DNA from: Sulfurimonas marina
GTDB taxonomy: Bacteria; Campylobacterota; Campylobacteria; Campylobacterales; Sulfurimonadaceae
Direction of reading: 5' to 3'
Length of the DNA: 64,000 bases
Assembly (NCBI RefSeq): GCF_014905095.1
Contig: NZ_CP041165.1
Coordinates: forward strand, 1,240,001 to 1,304,000
Below the pieces are notes generated by a model. The model did no database searches. It was not told the origin of the DNA and worked only from the letters and a program-made list of their open reading frames with translations. Position 1 is the stretch's first letter, and each line of letters begins with the position of its first letter. The position numbers and the translations under genes are program-made. Positions 7,741 through 15,323 of this stretch are shown one piece after another.

Positions 7741-7850
7741 TTATTCCCTTTTTCTTTAATACAAAAAGAGTATAGCAGAAAAGAATTATAAAAAAATATT
7801 ATTTCATATTTTTTGCTACAATAAGAAAACCCATGATAAGGTAAAAGTAA

Positions 7851-8087
7851 ATGCAGAAGACTTTTGTTCAGAACATAGATATGTTTTTATTATGGATATT
7901 TCTATTTTTCGAAACTAAAGCATTATATAAATCATTACAAGCTTTAGAAGTAATAAGTTTTTTTGACATAATATTTAACTATGCATTTTTAATTCTGATT
8001 TTAATAGTAATTAGATTAATAAAAAAAGAAAATTTATTTGTAATTCTTCTGGATTTACTAGAAATTAGACCAAAAAAAGACAAATAA
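7851..8087 (+). CDS. Small membrane protein, unknown
   Basis: A 78-residue hydrophobic protein with likely membrane segments at about residues 11-21 and 37-58 (FDIIFNYAFLILILIVIRL) and a basic C-terminal end (RPKKDK). The family is not recognised. It opens a rightward unit of four closely spaced genes (7851-9073). An AAGG sequence nine bases ahead of the ATG may serve as ribosome binding site. Codon use is very AT-rich compared with the flanking core genes. Confidence 0.5.
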   Translation: MQKTFVQNIDMFLLWIFLFFETKALYKSLQALEVISFFDIIFNYAFLILILIVIRLIKKENLFVILLDLLEIRPKKDK

Positions 8088-8105
8088 TATTCACAAGGAG
8101 AAATT

Positions 8106-8447
8106 TTGAATGGTATTCTAATAATTTTAGTTATCTATCTATTCTTGTTTAACATTATTACTACATTCAGACTTTTTAAAACAGATATGTATGATTCTTT
8201 TCAAAAGTCTGTTCAAATTTTAATTCTATGGATTATACCGCTTATGGGAGCAGCTTTTATCGCCCATTTTCTAAATGATGAACCTTTAGTCTTATCAGAA
8301 AAGTTTCAAAAGTATGTTTTACTTATCAAGTTCTTACTATTACCATTCATGATTAAAGTAAGCTCAAATCTTGATAAAGAAATAGGTAATAGTAATGATG
8401 GTTATCAAGCAGAGTTCCCTGTATCAAATATTGGTGGCGGAGATTAA
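8106..8447 (+). CDS. Three-helix membrane protein, immunity-protein-like
   Basis: A 113-residue protein starting at a TTG codon that has a strong AAGGAG site; no nearby in-frame ATG exists before residue 26. It has helices at about residues 2-19, 35-56 and 74-90, with the second reading ILILWIIPLMGAAFIAHFL. It ends in a soluble tail with GGGD. A WxIPxxGAxxx helix with a Gly/Asp-rich tail is a style I associate with small membrane proteins found near polymorphic-toxin immunity genes, but this is a weak resemblance and no toxin gene is adjacent. It lies between two other small membrane proteins in one unit. Confidence 0.5.
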   Translation: MNGILIILVIYLFLFNIITTFRLFKTDMYDSFQKSVQILILWIIPLMGAAFIAHFLNDEPLVLSEKFQKYVLLIKFLLLPFMIKVSSNLDKEIGNSNDGYQAEFPVSNIGGGD

Positions 8448-8450
8448 AGA

Positions 8451-8684
8451 ATGAAATGGTTAAGTGAAAGATTAGTTGTATTATTCGTAGGTGTTTCAAT
8501 GGTTTATATTGGGTACCTTATTGTATACGTTCAAAAATTTTATATGCATGGCTACTATGTTGATTTTTCAGATCCATATTTGCATTGGCCAATAGGTTTC
8601 ATTACTGTCGTATTTGGAGTATATACAATATTAACTGCTATTACTTATAAATACAAAGCATGTATAGATGATATAAAAGACTAA
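8451..8684 (+). CDS. Two-helix small membrane protein, unknown
   Basis: A 77-residue protein with two membrane helices (about residues 8-27 and 47-66, WPIGFITVVFGVYTILTAI) and a short aromatic-rich loop (YMHGYYVDFSDPY) between them. The family is not recognised. Its ATG follows the previous stop by three bases and the next gene follows after two bases, so it is translated within the four-gene unit. Confidence 0.5.
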   Translation: MKWLSERLVVLFVGVSMVYIGYLIVYVQKFYMHGYYVDFSDPYLHWPIGFITVVFGVYTILTAITYKYKACIDDIKD

Positions 8685-8686
8685 AC

Positions 8687-9073
8687 ATGAAAAATGAAAT
8701 ATATATAAGCCTTTCAATCTACGATGCTAATAATGAAGAAATAACAAACCTTTTAAAAATAACTCCAACGAAAAGTGCTAATAAAGGAGAGTTGATTACC
8801 CAAAAAGGAACTATCTTCTATAAACGCAATATCTGGAAATATGAAAGTGTTTTTGAAAATATAATTCATCTTGAATCTGTATGTGAAAACATACTAGAAT
8901 TTTTTGAACCAAGGAAAAAAGAACTAATTATGATAGGAGAAAAGTATGATATTGAATTAAGTATTGCTGCCTATTTAAAAGAAGGAATACCTTCAATACA
9001 TCTTACAAAAGAACTCATTAGTTTTATCTATACTATTAATGCTGAAATAGATATTGATATCTACAATTTATAA
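8687..9073 (+). CDS. DUF4279-like protein
   Basis: A 128-residue soluble protein that matches the layout I know for DUF4279: an N-terminal beta strand (EIYISLSIYD), the segment ITNLLKITPTKSANKGELI, a helical middle and a C-terminal strand-helix part (IELSIAAYLKEGIPSIHLT, then ELISFIYTINAEIDIDIY). DUF4279 proteins are often found as solitary genes or near immunity genes in toxin-immunity arrays; the function is unknown. It is the last gene of the four-gene rightward unit and the only one in it that is not membrane-embedded. Confidence 0.65.
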   Translation: MKNEIYISLSIYDANNEEITNLLKITPTKSANKGELITQKGTIFYKRNIWKYESVFENIIHLESVCENILEFFEPRKKELIMIGEKYDIELSIAAYLKEGIPSIHLTKELISFIYTINAEIDIDIYNL

Positions 9074-9244
9074 TAATATTTTTAAAAAAAATGAATAGAA
9101 AAACTATAATGTCCCCAATAAAATAGATTGTTACTAAAACAGTAGATTTTGGCTAAGTTGATTTTCTAATAATTATTATATAATCCATTTAGGATAAAAC
9201 TAGTAATAATCGATTCATACAATTAAAAAGGGTTCTAAAATCAC

Positions 9245-9871
9245 ATGAATATTATCCGTCTTCTCTTTTTTCCATTAGTGCTTCTAACAATACTGATGAT
9301 CTTTGTAAAAAGCGGAGATGATACAGATAAACAACCTTTATCAAAAGAATCGATTATCCTTGCTTTTGGTGACAGCTTGACCGCTGGATACGGAGCATCT
9401 AAAGGTAAAGACTACCCTTCACAACTTCAACGTCTTAGTGGCATAAAGGTTATTAATGCCGGTATATCGGGAGAAGTTTCTGCTGATGGTTTAAAGCGGC
9501 TTCCAGAGTTGCTTGAACAGTATAAACCTCAAGTGGTCATACTTTGTCACGGGGGTAATGATATTTTGCGAAAAAAATCGATGCACCAACTACAAGAGAA
9601 TCTTCGCCAAATGATAATTTTAATTCAAAACAATGGTGCTGAAGTACTGCTTGTCGCTGTTCCCAATCTTAGTTTATTTGGTTTCTCTCCACTACCACAA
9701 TATGAAGTTCTTGCAGATGAGTATGATCTTATGTTTGCCGAAAATGTACTAAGTGATGTTTTGGGAACGAACAAACTAAAAAGTGACAGGATTCACCCTA
9801 ACGATCAAGGTTATAAGGTGATGGCTGAACGTTTCCATGAGATTTTATCGGATGAAGGCTTACTGAATTAA
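9245..9871 (+). CDS. Arylesterase / lysophospholipase, GDSL family (TesA-type)
   Basis: A 208-residue SGNH hydrolase. Block I carries the nucleophile Ser (LAFGDSLTAGYG), block III reads HGGNDILR and block V carries the Asp/His pair (SDRIHPNDQGY), so the full catalytic set is present. An N-terminal hydrophobic segment (IIRLLFFPLVLLTILMIF) acts as a signal peptide or membrane anchor, placing the enzyme in the periplasm or inner membrane. Likely substrates are short acyl esters, thioesters or lysophospholipids. A 171-bp AT-rich region precedes it. Direct-repeat copy 2 begins nine bases after its stop. Confidence 0.88.
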   Translation: MNIIRLLFFPLVLLTILMIFVKSGDDTDKQPLSKESIILAFGDSLTAGYGASKGKDYPSQLQRLSGIKVINAGISGEVSADGLKRLPELLEQYKPQVVILCHGGNDILRKKSMHQLQENLRQMIILIQNNGAEVLLVAVPNLSLFGFSPLPQYEVLADEYDLMFAENVLSDVLGTNKLKSDRIHPNDQGYKVMAERFHEILSDEGLLN

Positions 9872-9880
9872 TTGTTTGAT

Positions 9881-9918
9881 TAAAACTATCTCAATATATT
9901 AAATTTGTATAGTTTACA
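9881..9918. repeat. 38-bp direct repeat, copy 2
   Basis: This is the second copy of the repeat at 5137-5174 (36 of 38 bases identical, same orientation, about 4.7 kb apart). It lies directly behind the esterase gene, and its right end supplies the TAA stop codon (9914-9916) of the leftward TPR-methyltransferase gene. If it acted as a promoter here, it would read antisense into that gene. Confidence 0.8.
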
Positions 9919-10924
9919 GTAATGTAAAAATTACCCCTTTTTGTCCAGTTTTATTTTCCTGTCTTAGTATAATCTCTTCTTTACCTATTACATCAAACCC
10001 GTTCTCCTTACATAAAGATTCCACATACTCCATAGTGTGAGAAAACCTTCCACTTTTTGCTAATTGATGATTTGATGTATTGGTTTCTGATGAAAGTTCA
10101 ATTGTAAATATAAAATAACCATTATTGCTAAGAGATTTTTTCACACTAGAAAAAACACCTTGCAGGTCTCCAATATATATGAAAACATCTGCTGCTATAA
10201 TTAGGTCAAATTTTTTTACATTTTTAAAAAGAAAATCATGAATATCATTTATGTAAAGTGTAGTATAGATCTCTTTTTTTCTTGTCTCCTCTATCATATT
10301 AGTAGATATATCTACCCCAACTAAATTAGGAAACAAATCTACAATGTTTTTTCCTAATAGTCCGGTACCACATCCTAAATCCAAAACTTTTGAATCTCTA
10401 GGAGGATTTAAAAACTGTAATTTTTTTCTTATAATAGTTGGTACCTGATAGTTTAGTGAATTCATTAAATGGTTTTCAAAATGATCAGCATAACGATCAA
10501 ATAGATCTTCAACATATTCTGAAGAGTATTTACTGCTTGTTTCTCTATTTAGCGATGCTAATAGATGATTTGCTCCTGGATGCTCTTGTCGTTTTTCTAG
10601 TGTTTTATGAAGATACTCGAGCATTTTTTGTTCATTTTTCATTTTTCTATAGCATTGTGCCATTGAAAAAAGAGCATCATAAAAATCAGGGAAGATTTTT
10701 ATTGCCTTTTGTAAATAAAAAAGAGACTGTTCGTACTTATTAAGTTTATCATAGACGTCAGCTATTTGGTGATAGCATTTATAACAATTATTATCTACTT
10801 TAATTGCTTTTTTTAAATATACAAGTGCATTTTTGTAATCTTTATTATTTTTATAAGAGTTGGCTAGATTAAGATAATCATCACTCTCACTAGAGTCGAG
10901 TTTAATAGTGGGTTGTTTTTTCAT
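9914..10924 (-). CDS. TPR-repeat class I SAM methyltransferase
   Basis: A 336-residue protein. The first 120 residues carry three to four TPR repeats (for example ALVYLKKAIKVDNNCYKCYH and SLFYLQKAIKIFPDFYDALF). The rest is a class I methyltransferase with the SAM-binding motif I VLDLGCGTGLLG, an acidic strand end (LVGVDIS) and a DLIIAADVFIYI motif IV. The TPR part probably binds a protein or other partner that is methylated or positioned. The substrate cannot be assigned. The translation start lies beside a perfect hairpin that overlaps the ribosome binding site. Confidence 0.82.
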   Translation of the reverse strand: MKKQPTIKLDSSESDDYLNLANSYKNNKDYKNALVYLKKAIKVDNNCYKCYHQIADVYDKLNKYEQSLFYLQKAIKIFPDFYDALFSMAQCYRKMKNEQKMLEYLHKTLEKRQEHPGANHLLASLNRETSSKYSSEYVEDLFDRYADHFENHLMNSLNYQVPTIIRKKLQFLNPPRDSKVLDLGCGTGLLGKNIVDLFPNLVGVDISTNMIEETRKKEIYTTLYINDIHDFLFKNVKKFDLIIAADVFIYIGDLQGVFSSVKKSLSNNGYFIFTIELSSETNTSNHQLAKSGRFSHTMEYVESLCKENGFDVIGKEEIILRQENKTGQKGVIFTLL

Positions 10925-10926
10925 AT

Positions 10927-10951
10927 TGCAGCTCCAAAGGACTGAGCTGCA
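10927..10951 (-). promoter_or_regulatory. Hairpin overlapping the TPR-methyltransferase ribosome binding site
   Basis: Immediately upstream of the ATG at 10924, the transcript holds an exact 8-bp stem, TGCAGCTC ... GAGCTGCA, with a 9-base loop. The proximal arm contains most of the GGAG ribosome binding sequence and ends two bases before the start codon. Folding would hide the initiation site, so a translational control element is plausible. Confidence 0.5.
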
Positions 10952-11046
10952 GAAAATATTAATTAAGTGTTAAATCAAAAAAGATAAAAATAGGCTCTGG
11001 AGAAGTATAGCATTTAAATCTTTAACAGTAAAGGGTTAAATTAATA

Positions 11047-11790
11047 TTATGAAAGGTATGCTCCCCCGCTTACCGAAAGATAAGCACCCGTTACCTGAGC
11101 ACTCTCATCTCTTACAAGAAAACTGATAGCATTAGCCACATCTTCAGGTTTTGAGATCGTCTGTGTTGGTGTCATTGAACGGATAAACTCTTTAAACTCC
11201 TCTGGAGCTTCACTTGTTGCATCTGTTAAAACTAAGCCCGGTGCTACAATGTTTGATGTAATGCCGTGTGCTCCCAACTCTTGAGCAAGGTACTTACTAA
11301 ATGTATCAAGTGCCCCTTTTGCAGATCCGTGAGCGATGAAACTAGGAGCTGGAGTTTCCGATAATGTACTAGAGATAAATACCAAACGACCAAACTTTTT
11401 CTCGATCATTGAAACTGTTGCATGTTTTGCACATACGTACGATGCATGCATCTCATCGTTTAACTTTTGAGAGAACTCTTCCCAGCTTTGATCCACAAAA
11501 GGTTTTTGTGTAAAGTTCATATTTGCATTTGATACTAAAATGTCTACACCGCCATGATCTTTTGCAATAGTTTCAAACATAGATGCCACTTGAGCATCAT
11601 CTCTTACATCAGCTTGGATGGCATAAGCTTCACCACCTTCAAAGTTGATCTCTTTTGCCAGTTCATTTGCAACTTCAACACTATTTACGTAGTTAATAAA
11701 AACTCTGTAACCGTTTTTTCCTAACTCTTTTGCAGTTGCTGCACCAATACCTCTTGCTCCACCTGTGATAAGTACATTTCTTTTTGTCAT
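11047..11790 (-). CDS. SDR-family oxidoreductase, FabG-like with His in place of catalytic Tyr
   Basis: A 247-residue Rossmann-fold protein. The cofactor motif TGGARGIG (residues 9-16), an SNAN motif in place of NNAG, and a catalytic Ser (ISSTLSE) are present. The YxxxK motif reads HGSAK, so Tyr is replaced by His154 while Lys158 is kept. Similar AHGSAK variants occur in a subset of FabG-like SDRs, from memory, and their activity is uncertain. It is divergent from the marR-type gene and the shared 100-bp region holds two near-identical palindromes, so repression by that regulator is likely. The ATG has an AAGGA site. Confidence 0.85.
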   Translation of the reverse strand: MTKRNVLITGGARGIGAATAKELGKNGYRVFINYVNSVEVANELAKEINFEGGEAYAIQADVRDDAQVASMFETIAKDHGGVDILVSNANMNFTQKPFVDQSWEEFSQKLNDEMHASYVCAKHATVSMIEKKFGRLVFISSTLSETPAPSFIAHGSAKGALDTFSKYLAQELGAHGITSNIVAPGLVLTDATSEAPEEFKEFIRSMTPTQTISKPEDVANAISFLVRDESAQVTGAYLSVSGGAYLS

Positions 11791-11808
11791 TTTTTATCCT
11801 TTTAAATT

Positions 11809-11863
11809 TACTTGTTAAATGCAAGTATATTACTGAAATTCTTAAAACTTGTTAAAGACAAGT
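11809..11863. promoter_or_regulatory. Two near-identical palindromic operators between SDR and marR genes
   Basis: Two 17-base sites, ACTTG-TTAAATG-CAAGT (11810-11826, extended by one pair on each side) and ACTTG-TTAAAGA-CAAGT (11847-11863), are centred 37 bp apart in the divergent intergenic region. The second covers the place where the -35 box of the marR-type promoter should be. They are the probable binding sites of the MarR-family protein encoded beside them, controlling both genes. Function is inferred from symmetry, repetition and location. Confidence 0.7.
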
Positions 11864-11879
11864 ATTTAGTTTTTTATGT

Positions 11880-11885
11880 TATAAT
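11880..11885 (+). promoter_or_regulatory. -10 box (TATAAT) of the marR-type gene
   Basis: A perfect TATAAT preceded by TTTTATGT lies only five bases ahead of the ATG at 11891. Transcription would start at or within a base or two of the start codon. No ribosome binding sequence is present, so a leaderless message is suggested. Confidence 0.55.
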
Positions 11886-11890
11886 TTTGT

Positions 11891-12337
11891 ATGGAAAATA
11901 AAGAGTTTAATTTACCCGAGTCATACGGATACCACTTTAACATCATCTTTGTAAATATAAAACGGATGATGGAAATAAAGCTTAAACCCTACAATCTTAC
12001 ACATTTACAATTTAGCATCTTGATCAACATCTATAAAAACAACGTAACAACACAAAAAGAGATGTTAAAGTATATAAATGGGGATGAAGCGAGTATTACA
12101 AGACTTATCGACAGGCTTGAATCAAAAGGCTACCTCAACCGTGTGCAATCAACAGAAGACAAAAGAAAAAAGAGTTTAGTGCTTACAAAAAGCGGCATAA
12201 CTTTATCAAAAGAGATCATAGGGTGTGCGCGAGAGGTTAACAAGGAGCTTACAAAAGATCTTAATGAAGATGAAGCAAAAGTGTTGTTAAAATTATTACA
12301 GAAAGTACATATTTCAATAAGTGAGAACGAAGCATAA
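11891..12337 (+). CDS. MarR-family transcriptional regulator
   Basis: A 148-residue winged-helix protein with the family layout: N-terminal dimerisation helix, HTH around residues 38-75 (LTHLQFSILINIYKNN, EASITRLIDRLESKGYL) and the basic wing motif RVQSTEDKRKKSLVLTKSG. It is divergent from the FabG-like SDR gene and next to twin palindromes that are likely its operators. A one-carbon, aldehyde or phenolic ligand would be usual for the family, but none can be chosen. An AraC-family gene follows after 11 bases, so both regulators share a transcript. Confidence 0.9.
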   Translation: MENKEFNLPESYGYHFNIIFVNIKRMMEIKLKPYNLTHLQFSILINIYKNNVTTQKEMLKYINGDEASITRLIDRLESKGYLNRVQSTEDKRKKSLVLTKSGITLSKEIIGCAREVNKELTKDLNEDEAKVLLKLLQKVHISISENEA

Positions 12338-12348
12338 AAGGGTAACGT

Positions 12349-13254
12349 ATGGATCAAAGGTTTGAAAACTACAGGTCGGAGATGATCAACCTTATTACAA
12401 GTCGGTACGAACTAAACGGTGCCGTACAAAGTGAGATCCCAAACTTGGATTTTTACTTTTCCAAAGAGCTTACAGAACAGATCAATATTATGTACGAGCC
12501 CTCTTTATGTGTAATCCTCCAAGGGGATAAAGCTGTAGGTTTTGGAGAGAACAATTACGGATACGATCATAAAATGTACCTCCTCTCTTCAACCCACCTT
12601 CCCGCAAAAATGAAAATACTTAAAGCTTCCAACGAAACACCATACATCTCACTACGAATAAAATTTACACTTGAAAATATCTACGAAGTATTAAAAGCAC
12701 TTGATTCTCAACAAACAAATTTAGATGAAAATGCCGAAAAAGGTTTGTTTTTCGATGATATGAATATACAGCTCTACGAATCACTCTATAGATTTATGAA
12801 ACTTTTAGAACGTTCAAAAAAGGATATAGAATTTTTATATCCCCTCCTTACAAAAGAGATCCTCTACAACCTTGTCAAAAGCCAAGGGGGAGCTTTTTTA
12901 AGCAAGTTTTGTATGGAGGGAAGTGTTTCAAACAAAATAGTTCAGGTGATAACATATATCAAAGATCACTTTAACGAAAAGCTGAACATAAACACTTTGG
13001 CAAAGAGTATAGATATGAGCGAGTCTTCCCTCTACCAACACTTTAAAACGATTACAACCCTCTCCCCTATACAGTTTCAAAAAAAACTGAGACTTGAAGA
13101 AGCAAAGCGGCTGTTGCAGTTACAAAACAAAGAGATCAGCGAAGTGGCATTTGCGGTAGGATATGAATCCCCTTCGCAGTTTAGCAGGGAATTTTCAAGA
13201 ATGTTCGGTTTATCTCCAAAGGCTTTTGCAAATTTAAGAATTGAGGGCGTATAA
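12349..13254 (+). CDS. AraC-family transcriptional regulator
   Basis: A 301-residue regulator with an N-terminal cupin-like AraC_N domain (about residues 15-180, including PSLCVILQGDKAVGFGEN) and a C-terminal pair of HTH motifs (about residues 200-295, with NINTLAKSIDMSESSLYQHF and the signature EVAFAVGYESPSQFSREFSR). It is encoded 11 bp behind the MarR-type regulator and has an AAAGGG site ahead of its ATG. Proteins of this subgroup commonly regulate oxidoreductase genes, so control of the divergent SDR is possible but not shown. Confidence 0.9.
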   Translation: MDQRFENYRSEMINLITSRYELNGAVQSEIPNLDFYFSKELTEQINIMYEPSLCVILQGDKAVGFGENNYGYDHKMYLLSSTHLPAKMKILKASNETPYISLRIKFTLENIYEVLKALDSQQTNLDENAEKGLFFDDMNIQLYESLYRFMKLLERSKKDIEFLYPLLTKEILYNLVKSQGGAFLSKFCMEGSVSNKIVQVITYIKDHFNEKLNINTLAKSIDMSESSLYQHFKTITTLSPIQFQKKLRLEEAKRLLQLQNKEISEVAFAVGYESPSQFSREFSRMFGLSPKAFANLRIEGV

Positions 13255-13287
13255 TCTATATAGTAAATCATATATAAAGGATCTGCA

Positions 13288-14688
13288 ATGGCAGTAGTAA
13301 GATCTTACGGTGCTACAAAAGAGGTGACTGGTTCATGCCATGTTCTTGAGATTGATGATGTAAAAATCATGATTGACTGCGGTATGTTTCAAGGGGAAGA
13401 GGAAGAGAAAAACAAAGATCCATTTTATTTTGAACCTTCCACTATAGACTACATTTTAATTACCCATGCACACCTTGACCACATCGGGCGTATCCCTAAA
13501 CTTGTAAAAGAGGGCTTTACAGGAAAGATCTATGCCACTGCTGCAACTATGGAGTTAGCGGAGATCATCCTTATAGACAGTGCCAAAATCATGAGTGAAG
13601 ATTTTCAAACACGATACAGAAAAGCGCAACGTAAAGGTCAAAGTAAAAAGATTGAAAAGCCTTTATATGATCCTATTAATGTTCAAGAAACATTTGAGAT
13701 GGTCGAATGGGTAAATCCTGAATATGACCAATACTACGATCTGTGTGAAGGGATCAGTTTTGTCTACCGTAATGCCGGGCATATTTTAGGTTCTGCTTTT
13801 ATAGAGATCTCATATATGGAAAATAACGATTCCCGCTCTATAGTTTTCTCTGGAGATATAGGGAACAACAATGACTTAGTACTCCCCCACTTGGCAAAAT
13901 GTAAAAAAACAGATGCACTTTATGTTGAGACAACATACGGAGAAAGAGATCATCAGCCCATAGAGGCAACTATACAAGAGTTTAAAGAAACCCTTTTGGC
14001 AACTTTAGACAAAGGTGGAAATGTTTTAATCCCCTCTTTTGCCTTAGAACGTACACAAGAACTCTTATGTATATTAAGAGATATGTATGAAAAAGGTGAA
14101 CTGCCAAAGTGTAAAGTATTTTTAGACTCCCCGATGGCTACACGCGCAACTCAGGTCTATAAACAGTTTGCAAGAGAATTAATACCCAAGTGTCAGGAAA
14201 ATATCAAAGAAAACGGGAGTGTCTTTAATTTTGAGCTCCTTTCATATACAGAAACGCCTGAAGCATCAAAAAGCATCAATGATGTCAAAAGTCGTGCCAT
14301 TATAATCGCAGGTGCGGGTATGTGTAACGGTGGTAGGATCGTACACCACTTTAAACACAGAATCTGGGACAAAAACAATGCGGTTATTTTTGTAGGCTTC
14401 CAGGCAGAAAGAACTCTTGGACGTGAGATAGTTGACGGAGCACAATGGATCAATGTGTTAGGGGAGGACATAATAGTCCAAGCATCCATCCATACCATCA
14501 ACGGATTCTCAGCCCATGCTGATCAAGACGGGATCTTAGAGTGGATCTCAGATATTAAAAATCTAAAAAAAGTCTTTTTAGTACATGGTGAACTGGAGAG
14601 CCAGACTGCTTTTAAAGAGACACTCAAAGAGAAACTAAACCTTGATGCACACATCGTCTCATTTAAAGAAACAATAGTGCTTGATTAA
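13288..14688 (+). CDS. Metallo-beta-lactamase/beta-CASP-family RNA-processing-type hydrolase
   Basis: A 466-residue protein of the YSH1/CPSF73-like beta-CASP family. The zinc motif HAHLDHIG, the later His in NAGHILGSAF, the Asp in VFSGDIG, and the beta-CASP motifs (FSAHADQ and LVHGEL near the C terminus) are all present, so an active metallo-hydrolase is expected. Bacterial members are thought to act on RNA, possibly as exo- or endonucleases, but most are uncharacterised. An AAAGGA site precedes the ATG. It follows the AraC gene after 33 bases and may be partly co-transcribed. Confidence 0.85.
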   Translation: MAVVRSYGATKEVTGSCHVLEIDDVKIMIDCGMFQGEEEEKNKDPFYFEPSTIDYILITHAHLDHIGRIPKLVKEGFTGKIYATAATMELAEIILIDSAKIMSEDFQTRYRKAQRKGQSKKIEKPLYDPINVQETFEMVEWVNPEYDQYYDLCEGISFVYRNAGHILGSAFIEISYMENNDSRSIVFSGDIGNNNDLVLPHLAKCKKTDALYVETTYGERDHQPIEATIQEFKETLLATLDKGGNVLIPSFALERTQELLCILRDMYEKGELPKCKVFLDSPMATRATQVYKQFARELIPKCQENIKENGSVFNFELLSYTETPEASKSINDVKSRAIIIAGAGMCNGGRIVHHFKHRIWDKNNAVIFVGFQAERTLGREIVDGAQWINVLGEDIIVQASIHTINGFSAHADQDGILEWISDIKNLKKVFLVHGELESQTAFKETLKEKLNLDAHIVSFKETIVLD

Positions 14689-14733
14689 TCAAATAGATAT
14701 ATAATCATTCGATTTTATTACAAAAGGGAAGAG

Positions 14734-15207
14734 ATGATAAAAAACTCTCAAAAACCAAACATAGGTGTATTTTCATATAAATTTTTCGCAAGAGCCAGAT
14801 TTGGCTTTTTAATTACAATACCGACTATTGTCATCATGGTGATACCTGCATTTTTCTTAGACATGATGGCTACACTCTATCAACTAATAAATTTTAAAGC
14901 TTATGAGATCCCTTTAGTAGAGAGAAAAAAGTACATAGTTATAGACAGACATGCTCTGAGTTATCTCAACTTTATGGAGAAGTTCTTTTGTGTCTACTGC
15001 GGATACTTTAACGGTGTGATGCAATACGTTTCAGAGATTGCCGCTAGAACCGAAGAGTTCTGGTGTCCGATCAAACATGCAAAAAAATTAGAATTTGAAC
15101 ATGAGAGATATGACAACTACCTTGAATTTGGAGACTCAGAAGGGTACCACGCCAAAAGAAAAAACATTCGCCTTACTATGAGAGCTGAATTAAAAGAGAA
15201 AAAGTAG
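14734..15207 (+). CDS. Conserved membrane-anchored protein with Cys motifs, unknown
   Basis: A 157-residue protein with one or two N-terminal membrane segments (about residues 24-48, FLITIPTIVIMVIPAFFLDM) followed by a soluble region with the motifs FCVYCGYFNGV and EFWCPIKHA. I recall similar motifs in small uncharacterised proteins of marine proteobacteria, and the three Cys plus His could bind metal. The family is not named. Its stop codon lies in the loop of a probable terminator, closing the rightward gene set that begins at the MarR gene. Confidence 0.65.
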   Translation: MIKNSQKPNIGVFSYKFFARARFGFLITIPTIVIMVIPAFFLDMMATLYQLINFKAYEIPLVERKKYIVIDRHALSYLNFMEKFFCVYCGYFNGVMQYVSEIAARTEEFWCPIKHAKKLEFEHERYDNYLEFGDSEGYHAKRKNIRLTMRAELKEKK

Positions 15208-15220
15208 TTTTTTCTCTTTT
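15192..15220 (+). terminator. Intrinsic terminator at the end of the 157-residue gene
   Basis: A 12-bp perfect stem, AAAAGAGAAAAA / TTTTTCTCTTTT, with a five-base loop that contains the TAG stop codon. The T-rich distal arm can serve as the U-tract. The stem is AT-rich, so efficiency is uncertain. Confidence 0.6.
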
Positions 15221-15323
15221 ACAATTCAATTATAATTAACATTTTTGTATTTCTTTAGTGAACATCAAGCTAATCTATATATAATATTCCTTGAATAAAT
15301 AGTTATATGTCAATGGATAGAAG

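Noticed and set aside
9074-9244. Possible small RNA or riboswitch in the 171-bp gap ahead of the esterase gene
   Set aside because: The gap is AT-rich and shows only promoter-like TATAAT sequences; no stable stems or known aptamer motifs were found.
5137-9918. Insertion sequence or integrative element with its own recombinase
   Set aside because: No transposase, integrase or resolvase gene was found between the direct repeats, so only the repeats and islet are reported.
14682-14694. Palindrome TTGATTAATCAA at the end of the beta-CASP gene
   Set aside because: It is short, has no loop or T-run, and AT-rich palindromes of this length are expected by chance here.
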